This document shows positions 23,685-30,321 of a stretch of 30,321 nucleotides of DNA, piece after piece (position 1 is the stretch's first letter; each line of letters begins with the position of its first letter). The stretch comes from Rhodospirillaceae bacterium (lineage in GTDB: Bacteria > Pseudomonadota > Alphaproteobacteria > Rhodospirillales > Rhodospirillaceae): NCBI GenBank assembly GCA_002691085.1, contig NZGX01000021.1, positions 1 to 30,321 on the forward strand, written 5' to 3'. The notes under the pieces were generated by a model, which did no database searches, was not told where the DNA came from, and saw only the letters and a program-made list of their open reading frames with translations. Both the position numbers and the translations under genes were made by a program.

Positions 23685-26047
23685 TGAGTAAGGGTCGTTT
23701 AATAGGTTCTAAAAATAACTTCTTGCCTCCAACAATATATCTTGCGTTCAAAAATGTATCTGTCTTCATTTTTGGTATTTTGCTTACTTTAGTTTCTATA
23801 ATACTTTTTGTATCCATAATTACCCACAGCCCCTTTGACCCATCATTAAATTTCCTCAGCGAAAATATCTTAAATAATTTAACAGGCAGCTTTGGGGCAA
23901 TATTCTCAGACTTAGCACTTCAATTTGTAGGTATTAGCATAATTGTACCTATTTTAAATTTGTTTGCTTGGGGCATTCGTTTTGTACTAATAAAAAAGAT
24001 TAATATGTTTTTTTATAGACTTGCTCTAGTGCCAATATCCACTATTGCCCTTGCTGCAGGTTTATCTGCTTTTAAACAACCAGAAAATTGGTCATTGTTT
24101 TCTGGTCTTGGGGGTTTTGTAGGAACTGTTGTTTTTGATCAATTTTTAAATATCTTAAACGCAGTTGAGAATCCTTTAGTTAGAGATTTCTCCGTTGCTG
24201 GTTTTTTATTATTTGGTTTACTAATTTTTTTATGGACTTGGACAATCCCTATTCAAGTTTATTCTTACTTGTTAGGAACAATATATAGTTTTTTAATAAG
24301 CATTTTATCTTCATTCAACTATTTGCTAAAAAAAATAACTTCTCTTTTATATATTAACAAATACAAAGATAATGATGAAAACGGAAGTACTTTTGATGTG
24401 TACTCTAATCAAAATAAGGACAAATTAAATATTGAAGAATACCCAAGACCTTTTTCTTATCATGAAAATAATAAATTAAATAAAAAAGTAGGTCGACAAG
24501 GGTCTTTCCTTTCAGCCTTAAAAAAAGGTTATCAAGCCCCTCCTCTGGAGATATTATCAGCCCCCAAAAAAAAATCTAATAATAAGTTTAACATTTCTTC
24601 ATTAGAAAAAAATGCGAGAATACTAGAGAATGTTCTGAAAGACTTCGGTGTGAATGGGATAATAGCTCAAGTTAAACCAGGGCCAATTGTGACATTATAT
24701 GAGCTGGACCCTGCTCCTGGAACAAAAACTTCAAGGGTCGTATCTCTATCAGATGATATTGCAAGATCTATGAGTGCACATTCTGTAAGAATTGCTGTTG
24801 TTCCCGGAAGCAAGGTAATTGGTATAGAACTACCAAATGAAAGAAGCGAGGTCGTATATCTAAGAGAAATACTATCTTCAAATGAGTGGATAGGTGCAAA
24901 TGGAAATTTAAACTTAGCGCTTGGAAAAAACATTAGCGGAGATTCGATTTTATCTGATCTATCTAAAATGCCCCACCTTTTGATTGCAGGAACCACCGGT
25001 TCTGGAAAATCAGTAGCGATTAATACTATGATTATCTCTCTTCTCTATAAGCATTCGCCCAATGATGTCCGAATGCTTATGATAGACCCTAAAATGTTAG
25101 AATTATCAGTTTATGATGATATCCCTCATCTGTTATCACCTGTGATAACAGAAGCTAATAAAGCAGTTATTGCCTTGAAGTGGGTAGTTAAAGAAATGGA
25201 AAATCGTTATAAGCTGATGAGTAGCTTAAGTGTTCGTAATATTGTTGGTTATAATGAACGAATTGAAAGCTCTATTAAATCAGGGAAAACTCTTAAGCAT
25301 ACTTATCAAATAGGCCTTGATCAAAGTACCGGCGAGCCTATCTATCAGGAAGAGGATATAATAAAAGAGAGACTCCCATTTATTGTTGTTATTATTGATG
25401 AGATGGCAGATCTTATGCTTGTTTCTGGAAAAGAAGTTGAGGCAGCAGTTCAGAGGTTAGCTCAGATGGCAAGGGCGGCTGGTATTCATGTCATTATGGC
25501 CACACAAAGGCCTAGCGTAGATGTTATAACTGGCACAATAAAAGCTAACTTTCCTACCCGGATTTCGTTTCAGGTTACATCCAAAGTTGACAGTAGGACG
25601 ATCTTAGGGGAACAAGGAGCAGAACAGCTCCTCGGTCAGGGAGATATGTTACATATGGCCGCAGGAGGAAAAATTACTAGAATTCACGGACCTTTTGTTA
25701 GTATTGAAGAGGTTGAAAAAATTGTTTCACATTTGAAAAAACAGGGAAAGCCAGAATATTTGGAAACAATTACTGATGAAAATGCTTCCGATATTTCTAA
25801 TGTACCTGGGTTTACTAATCTTTCTGAAACAAATAGAAGTGATGTTGACGAGCTATTCGACCAAGCAGTTGACTTAGTCTCAAGAGAAAGGAAGGCCTCA
25901 ACCAGTTTTATTCAAAGATACTTTAGGATTGGGTACAATAGAGCTGCAAGTATTATCGATGAAATGGAAGCACAAGGAATGGTTACCAAGGCCAATCATG
26001 TTGGCAAAAGAGAAGTTTTACTTCCAGAATCCAAACAAAATAATTAG
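23684..26047 (+). CDS. ftsK: DNA translocase FtsK
   Basis: FtsK anchors at the division septum and pumps chromosome ends apart for XerCD/dif resolution. The 787-residue protein has four or five hydrophobic segments in residues 25-215, a short polar linker (about 215-290), and then the RecA-like motor. The motor carries Walker A GTTGSGKSVAIN (about residue 436) and Walker B VVIIDEMADLM (about 570), followed by MATQRPSVDVITGTIKANFPTRISF. The C-terminal gamma winged helix (about 715-780) holds TSFIQRYFRIGYNRAASIIDEMEAQGMV, the part that reads KOPS and contacts XerD. It lies between the aminotransferase and lolA in one operon. Confidence 0.97.
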   Translation: MSKGRLIGSKNNFLPPTIYLAFKNVSVFIFGILLTLVSIILFVSIITHSPFDPSLNFLSENILNNLTGSFGAIFSDLALQFVGISIIVPILNLFAWGIRFVLIKKINMFFYRLALVPISTIALAAGLSAFKQPENWSLFSGLGGFVGTVVFDQFLNILNAVENPLVRDFSVAGFLLFGLLIFLWTWTIPIQVYSYLLGTIYSFLISILSSFNYLLKKITSLLYINKYKDNDENGSTFDVYSNQNKDKLNIEEYPRPFSYHENNKLNKKVGRQGSFLSALKKGYQAPPLEILSAPKKKSNNKFNISSLEKNARILENVLKDFGVNGIIAQVKPGPIVTLYELDPAPGTKTSRVVSLSDDIARSMSAHSVRIAVVPGSKVIGIELPNERSEVVYLREILSSNEWIGANGNLNLALGKNISGDSILSDLSKMPHLLIAGTTGSGKSVAINTMIISLLYKHSPNDVRMLMIDPKMLELSVYDDIPHLLSPVITEANKAVIALKWVVKEMENRYKLMSSLSVRNIVGYNERIESSIKSGKTLKHTYQIGLDQSTGEPIYQEEDIIKERLPFIVVIIDEMADLMLVSGKEVEAAVQRLAQMARAAGIHVIMATQRPSVDVITGTIKANFPTRISFQVTSKVDSRTILGEQGAEQLLGQGDMLHMAAGGKITRIHGPFVSIEEVEKIVSHLKKQGKPEYLETITDENASDISNVPGFTNLSETNRSDVDELFDQAVDLVSRERKASTSFIQRYFRIGYNRAASIIDEMEAQGMVTKANHVGKREVLLPESKQNN

Positions 26048-26058
26048 ATGGTAAAATT

Positions 26059-26688
26059 GTGATTAATAAAATAAATAATTATTTTTTTCTCTCTACTTTC
26101 CTTTTGATGATTGTTATTAAACCTAATTTAGCTCTGACGCAGACAACAGATAATGAAAACCTGATAGAAAAAACATCCGAATATTTAAATAATATCGACA
26201 CTTTGACATCAAAATTTATTCAAATTGATCAATATGGAAATTCCTTAACTGGAATTCTTTTCATAGAAAAACCCGGTAAAATGCGTATAGAGTATGATGA
26301 ACCAGAACAGATTCTTATTGTTGTTGACGGTTATTACTTAATATATGTTGATAAAGAAATTGATCAGGCTACTTATATTGATATTGATGATACACCAGCT
26401 AAGTATCTCCTTGATCCAAATTGGTCATTTGGTTCCGACGAAGTCGAAATTTATCACACTATAACTGATGGGGATTTAATAAGCATTTTTGCAAGACCCT
26501 CTGACAAAAACAGCAAAGAAAAAATTAAATTTGTTTTTAAAGATAACCCGCTTGAACTTAGACAATGGGAAATATTAGACCAGAAAAAAACATCTATAAC
26601 TGTTACTCTTTATGAAGTAGAGCTTAATAAAGACTTAAAGTCCGATCTTTTTAAATATGAAGAATACGATTTATTTGATAAAGACTAA
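26059..26688 (+). CDS. lolA: Outer-membrane lipoprotein carrier protein LolA
   Basis: LolA ferries lipoproteins across the periplasm from LolCDE to the outer membrane. This 209-residue protein starts at a GTG (26059) and has a signal peptide: lysine near the start, a hydrophobic core FLSTFLLMIVI, and probable cleavage near residue 26. The mature part has the LolA pattern YLNNIDTLTSKFIQIDQYGN, then GILFIEKPGKMRIEYDEPE and the alternating-strand core typical of its open beta-barrel. The C-terminal loop seen in E. coli LolA is not obvious, as expected in the alphaproteobacterial version. It follows ftsK by 11 bp, a known alphaproteobacterial order. The 148-bp AT-rich stretch after it holds the hslV promoter, which I could not define. 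Confidence 0.88.
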   Translation: MINKINNYFFLSTFLLMIVIKPNLALTQTTDNENLIEKTSEYLNNIDTLTSKFIQIDQYGNSLTGILFIEKPGKMRIEYDEPEQILIVVDGYYLIYVDKEIDQATYIDIDDTPAKYLLDPNWSFGSDEVEIYHTITDGDLISIFARPSDKNSKEKIKFVFKDNPLELRQWEILDQKKTSITVTLYEVELNKDLKSDLFKYEEYDLFDKD

Positions 26689-26836
26689 TAATTCAGAATC
26701 TCAATTGTACATTTCTTTAAAAATATATAAGTAATAAATATTAAATTTTATTAACAAAATAATAGATTATTAGAGAAGAAAGATTAATAATATAAGAATA
26801 AACTCGTAAACCTAAACTTTCTTAGTAGGGGATAAA

Positions 26837-27382
26837 ATGGCCAACAATATAAACTCATGGCATGGGACAACAATTCTTTCAGTTAGAAAAGATTCAAAGG
26901 TAGCAATCGGTGGAGATGGCCAAGTTACACTTGGTCAGCAAATTATTAAATCTAATGCTAAAAAAGTTAGGCAACTTTCAAATGGTAAGGTTATTGCAGG
27001 TTTTGCGGGCGCTACTGCAGATGCCTTAACTCTTTTTTCAAGACTTGAAGCTAAGTTAGAGCAACACCCTGATCAGTTAACCAGAGCATGCGTAGAACTT
27101 GCAAAAGACTGGAGAACTGATAGGTACCTAAGGAGACTAGAGGCTATGATGGCAGTAGCGGATAAGCAAACATCTCTTGTTCTTACGGGAACCGGGGACG
27201 TTTTAGAACCAGAGGATGGACTAATTGGCATAGGCTCAGGAGGGGCTTATGCTCTTGCGGCAGCAAGAGCTTTAATAGATCAAGAAAAGCTAAAAGCTAT
27301 AGACATTGTAAAAAAATCAATGCGGATTGCTTCTGAAATATGTGTTTATACAAACAACAATTTAGTTATAGAAAGTTTATAA
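26837..27382 (+). CDS. hslV: ATP-dependent protease subunit HslV (ClpQ)
   Basis: HslV is the proteasome-like peptidase of the HslUV heat-shock protease. The 181-residue protein contains HGTTILSVRKDSKVAIGGDGQVTLG. The catalytic Thr is expected at residue 11, after a ten-residue propeptide ending in Gly, unlike E. coli where Thr follows the initiator Met. The Lys and Gly-rich active-site elements (SNAKKVRQL, AGFAGATADALTL) and the C-terminal CVYTNNNLVIESL are intact. AGGGG lies about 6 nt before the ATG. It is followed 3 bp later by hslU. No RpoH-type promoter is apparent upstream. Confidence 0.97.
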   Translation: MANNINSWHGTTILSVRKDSKVAIGGDGQVTLGQQIIKSNAKKVRQLSNGKVIAGFAGATADALTLFSRLEAKLEQHPDQLTRACVELAKDWRTDRYLRRLEAMMAVADKQTSLVLTGTGDVLEPEDGLIGIGSGGAYALAAARALIDQEKLKAIDIVKKSMRIASEICVYTNNNLVIESL

Positions 27383-27385
27383 CCC

Positions 27386-28696
27386 ATGACCTCCTTTTCA
27401 CCTCGAGAAATTGTCTCCGAACTAGATAGATATATCATCGGCCAAAAAGATGCGAAGAGAGCTGTTGCAATAGCTTTAAGAAACAGATGGCGTAGACAAC
27501 AACTAGATGAAAGCCTAAGGGATGAAATTGTTCCGAAAAATATACTCATGATTGGGCCAACCGGCGTTGGTAAAACAGAAGTTGCAAGAAGATTAGCAAA
27601 ATTAGCAAAAGCTCCTTTTTTAAAAGTTGAAGCTACGAAGTTTACAGAAGTCGGCTATGTTGGGAGAGATGTTGAAAGCATAGTACGCGACCTGCTAGAA
27701 ATATCTATTACTCTTGTTAGGGAGAATATGAGAAAAAAAGTAAAAGCTAAAGCAGAGATTTCGGCTGAAGAAAGAGTTTTAGACGCATTAGTAGGTAAAA
27801 CAGGTAGTGCCTCTACCAGAGAAAATTTTAGGGCAAAACTCAGAAATGGTGAGTTAAACACAAAAGAAATAGAAATAGAAGTTTTTGATAATAATCCCTC
27901 GGGGATGCCATCACTAGATATACCTGGTATGCCCGGTGCACAAGTGGGTATGATAAATTTAAACGATATGCTTGGTGGTGTTTTAGGTAGTAGAAAGAAA
28001 AATAAGAAAACATCTGTTGAAAATTCTTATGAGATATTAATCAAAGAGGAGAGTGATAAACTACTAGATGAGGATAGTATTATTTCCGAAGCAAAAAATT
28101 TATTAGAAAATAATGGTATTGTCTTTATAGATGAGATAGACAAAATTTCAGCAAGAAGTGATTTAAGAGGAGGAGATGTATCAAGAGAAGGTGTACAACG
28201 TGACTTACTTCCCTTAATTGAAGGAACCACTGTCTCGACAAAATATGGTGCTGTCAAAACTGACTTTATATTATTCATAGCTTCCGGTGCATTTCATGTC
28301 TCAAAACCATCTGACTTGATACCTGAGCTTCAAGGTAGACTCCCAATAAGAGTAGAGCTGGAAGCATTAAACAAAAGAGATTTTATAAGAATACTTACTG
28401 AAACAGAGGCCAGTCTCATTATTCAATATACAGCGCTATTACAAACAGAAAATATTGAATTAAAATTTACAGATGATGCGATAGAATCCATTTCCACATT
28501 AGCAGAGGAAATTAATAAAAACGTTGAAAATATTGGAGCAAGAAGGCTTCATACAGTAATTGAAAAACTTCTCGAAGAAATTAGTTTTAGTGCGACTGAT
28601 AAAGAAGGGGAAAAAATAAAAATAACTAAAGAATTTGTTGAAAGTCAGTTAGGCGAACTGTCTAAGAAAGGCGATCTAAGTAGCTTTATATTATAA
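27386..28696 (+). CDS. hslU: ATP-dependent protease ATPase subunit HslU (ClpY)
   Basis: HslU is the AAA+ unfoldase ring that feeds substrates to HslV. This 436-residue protein begins with the family's EIVSELDRYIIGQKDAKRAV. It has Walker A GPTGVGKTEVARRL at about residues 55-68, the pore-loop region TEVGYVGRDVE, an inserted I-domain (about 110-230), Walker B NGIVFIDEIDKI, and sensor regions. It ends in GELSKKGDLSSFIL, the tail that inserts into HslV. It lies 3 bp downstream of hslV and converges on smr with 3 bp between the stops. Confidence 0.98.
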   Translation: MTSFSPREIVSELDRYIIGQKDAKRAVAIALRNRWRRQQLDESLRDEIVPKNILMIGPTGVGKTEVARRLAKLAKAPFLKVEATKFTEVGYVGRDVESIVRDLLEISITLVRENMRKKVKAKAEISAEERVLDALVGKTGSASTRENFRAKLRNGELNTKEIEIEVFDNNPSGMPSLDIPGMPGAQVGMINLNDMLGGVLGSRKKNKKTSVENSYEILIKEESDKLLDEDSIISEAKNLLENNGIVFIDEIDKISARSDLRGGDVSREGVQRDLLPLIEGTTVSTKYGAVKTDFILFIASGAFHVSKPSDLIPELQGRLPIRVELEALNKRDFIRILTETEASLIIQYTALLQTENIELKFTDDAIESISTLAEEINKNVENIGARRLHTVIEKLLEEISFSATDKEGEKIKITKEFVESQLGELSKKGDLSSFIL

Positions 28697-28699
28697 AAT

Positions 28700-29260
28700 T
28701 CATTTTTTATTTTTTCTTATTAGGACATAAAATGCACCATCTCCGCCGTCTTTCTTGTGGGCTCTAGAAACTGCGATAATAAGAGGCCTAATAGGAGTCT
28801 CGTTTAACCATTCTGGGAATTGATTTTTAATTTTTCCTTTTCCATTAGGATTTCTAATTCCTTTACCAGTAATGATTAATACGCACTTTAAATCATTTTT
28901 ATGTGATCGAATTAAAAAGTCCCATAATGCAGAATATGCTTCCACCAAAGTTAGTCCATGAAGATCAAGTTTTGCTTCAACATTAAACTGTCCCCTCTTG
29001 AGCTTAATGAATGTTCTTCTATCTGTATCACCAATTTCGTTTATTTCAATTTTTCTAAAACTATTCCTAGAAATATTATTTTTATTTCCTTCTGCTATAA
29101 ATTTAGGTTTTTTAAATTTATTTAACTTTTTTACATTGGATACTGAAAAACTTTCATTTCCTAAAGAAAAAGATTCCACATCTGAAACAATCTGCTTCCA
29201 TAGTTCTTTCTCATCAGATGTAAGGTTTCTATGTTTATTTTTATTCATCTGTATTTCCAT
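28700..29260 (-). CDS. Smr-domain protein
   Basis: This is a 186-residue protein. Residues 1 to about 90 are basic and low in complexity. The C-terminal Smr domain has LDLHGLTLVEAYSALWDFL (98-116), then VLIITGKG and a closing GGDGAFYVLIRK. Smr domains, named after the MutS2 C-terminus, act as nucleases or nucleic-acid binders; stand-alone bacterial versions such as SmrB cleave mRNA on collided ribosomes. Whether this one does so is unknown. Its order after mltA and opposite hslVU is a conserved alphaproteobacterial arrangement. Two starts are possible: ATG 29260 (AGGA only 3 nt away) and ATG 29248 (GGA about 7 nt away). Confidence 0.9.
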   Translation of the reverse strand: MEIQMNKNKHRNLTSDEKELWKQIVSDVESFSLGNESFSVSNVKKLNKFKKPKFIAEGNKNNISRNSFRKIEINEIGDTDRRTFIKLKRGQFNVEAKLDLHGLTLVEAYSALWDFLIRSHKNDLKCVLIITGKGIRNPNGKGKIKNQFPEWLNETPIRPLIIAVSRAHKKDGGDGAFYVLIRKNKK

Positions 29261-29281
29261 AATTCCTAAAAAATGAAATCC

Positions 29282-30321
29282 TTAATTTAATTTTGTGTTC
29301 TTTGGAAGGAATATAAAATATCGTCCCTTTGATTTCATCCGTCCAGCCTTATAAAATGCATTTTCTCCTTTACCCCAAAAATAATCACCTCTGACTGGGC
29401 CTTTTATTGCGGCACCAGTATCTAAAGCAACTACAAGTCGATTTATTTTCTCTTGATCTGGTCCTCTGGTCTCCAGCCATACCGGCGCTCCATAGGGTAT
29501 AAACTTAGGATCTATCGCCAAACTTCTCATTGGAGTTAGCGGAATACCAAAAGCCCCAATGGGTCCATCTTTTCCCGTCCAACGAAAAAAAATAAATCTA
29601 GGGTTTTGGTCCAGAAGTTCAGAAGATAGGTCTGGATTATTTTTTAACCATTTTACTATTTCAGGCATTGATGTCTGATTTTTTTCAATCACTCCTTCTG
29701 AAAGAAGAATACTCCCTATACCTTTAAAGTTCCTTCCATTATTTTCAGCGTAACCAATTCTCTTATAGGAGCCGTCTTGGAATTTTATAATTCCGGATCC
29801 TTGTATATGTAACAAATGTGCATCAACAATGTTCCTAACCCAAACCAAGACCTGGGCTCTTTTATAAAACTCTGGGTTTAGTTTTATTGTTCTCCTGTCA
29901 TCATATGGAACTAACTGATTTCTAACAACTTGCCCAACCAGCTTTGGACTTGAATCCGGTAACTTAAAGGCTCGATTGTCGAGTTTAATTATATCTTTTG
30001 GAACAGCATATAAAGGCACATTGTATTCAGAACTTTTAGTAAAGGATCCCTCTAGCACTATTTCAAAATAACCTGTAAAAGTACCTTCGTAATTATTTTT
30101 AAAAGATATAGAAAAAGGGGAAAAGTTTGACTCTATTATATTCCTAATTTCATGATCATTATTTTTTGATTTTATATTTTTTATTTCCTGACAAGCATCC
30201 TTCCAACTGGTTATTGATAAGCCATAGCTATTTTCATATTTCATTGAACCTAGTTTTTCACAAGCTTTCTTAATTAAGGGTAAAACTTCGTTAACCTCAT
30301 CTATTTCCCAACCGTTTAAGT
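29282..30321 (-). CDS. mltA: Membrane-bound lytic murein transglycosylase A (5' end beyond window)
   Basis: MltA cleaves the MurNAc-GlcNAc bond of peptidoglycan, forming 1,6-anhydroMurNAc products. The conserved blocks are EGTFTGYFEIVLEGS, LLHIQGSGIIKFQDGS, GAFGIPLTPMRSLAIDP with FIPYGAPVWLE, and the double-psi barrel VALDTGAAIKGPVRGDYFWG holding the catalytic Asp. An ATG exists at 30244, but the same frame stays open to the right edge. The 25 extra codons there (LNGWEIDEVNEVLPLIKKAC and on) look like the usual N-terminal MltA region, so the gene almost certainly starts outside the window. The signal peptide is therefore not visible. It lies 21 bp upstream of smr on the same strand. Confidence 0.93.
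   Translation of the reverse strand, partial: LNGWEIDEVNEVLPLIKKACEKLGSMKYENSYGLSITSWKDACQEIKNIKSKNNDHEIRNIIESNFSPFSISFKNNYEGTFTGYFEIVLEGSFTKSSEYNVPLYAVPKDIIKLDNRAFKLPDSSPKLVGQVVRNQLVPYDDRRTIKLNPEFYKRAQVLVWVRNIVDAHLLHIQGSGIIKFQDGSYKRIGYAENNGRNFKGIGSILLSEGVIEKNQTSMPEIVKWLKNNPDLSSELLDQNPRFIFFRWTGKDGPIGAFGIPLTPMRSLAIDPKFIPYGAPVWLETRGPDQEKINRLVVALDTGAAIKGPVRGDYFWGKGENAFYKAGRMKSKGRYFIFLPKNTKLN

Noticed and set aside
24667..24996. Open frame of 109 codons opposite ftsK.
   Set aside because: It is the antisense shadow of the conserved FtsK motor region.
26689..26836. Possible small RNA or heat-shock promoter upstream of hslV.
   Set aside because: The 148-bp stretch is AT-rich with only a weak short inverted repeat (TAATA-GAT-TATTA), and nothing matches the RpoH consensus found at dnaK.
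1..30321. tRNA, rRNA, CRISPR, insertion sequence or phage features.
   Set aside because: No cloverleaf-like, array-like or terminal-repeat structure was seen, and nearly all sequence is accounted for by protein genes.

Overview
The window is an AT-rich, densely packed stretch of a bacterial chromosome. By eye about one third of the bases are G+C. It is almost certainly from a streamlined, probably free-living alphaproteobacterium. The evidence is gene order known from Alphaproteobacteria (mutS divergent from maeB; hrcA-grpE divergent from rph-rdgB-hemW near dnaK-dnaJ-dapB; aminotransferase-ftsK-lolA; hslVU convergent with smr and mltA), an HslV with a short propeptide before the catalytic Thr, and an alphaproteobacterial type RpoH promoter (CTTG-N18-CCCATTA) in front of dnaK. 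The lifestyle (marine, oligotrophic) is inferred only from low G+C and tight packing. I found no rRNA, tRNA, CRISPR, insertion sequence, prophage or plasmid feature, and no gene-free stretch longer than about 200 bp.

Layout. 1-2213 (-): mutS, cut by the left edge. 2326-4611 (+): maeB, a malic enzyme fused to a phosphotransacetylase-like domain. 4608-8797 (-): a pfkB-type kinase, typA and ampG in one tight operon. 9013-9588 (+): a single bactofilin gene with its own promoter. 9668-13622 (-): dnaK-dnaJ-dapB behind an RpoH-type promoter. 13802-14437 (+): alkB, divergent from dnaK. 14439-17204 (-): hrcA-grpE followed by two tandem ASCH-domain paralogues. 17342-19848 (+): rph-rdgB-hemW. 19874-22371 (-): an unfamiliar three-gene set (VOC-fold protein, small charged protein, class I methyltransferase). 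22476-26688 (+): aminotransferase, ftsK, lolA. 26837-28696 (+): hslV-hslU. 28700-30321 (-): mltA (5' end off the right edge) and smr.

How it works together. Most genes are housekeeping, with a strong proteostasis theme: DnaK, DnaJ, GrpE, the HrcA repressor and the HslUV protease all lie within 17 kb. A cell-envelope set (MltA, AmpG, LolA, FtsK, DapB, bactofilin) and nucleic-acid or nucleotide quality control (MutS, AlkB, RdgB, RNase PH, Smr) fill most of the rest. The accessory-looking parts are the duplicated ASCH genes downstream of grpE, which end 1 bp from alkB, and the VOC/small protein/methyltransferase operon. The latter is the best candidate for an undescribed system.

Several starts deserve correction. 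The kinase probably starts at a TTG at 8797 behind GGAGG, grpE probably starts at 16119, the small protein at 21412, and mltA continues past 30244 to the window edge. Four convergent gene pairs meet with 4 bp of overlap to 25 bp of space and no recognisable terminator.
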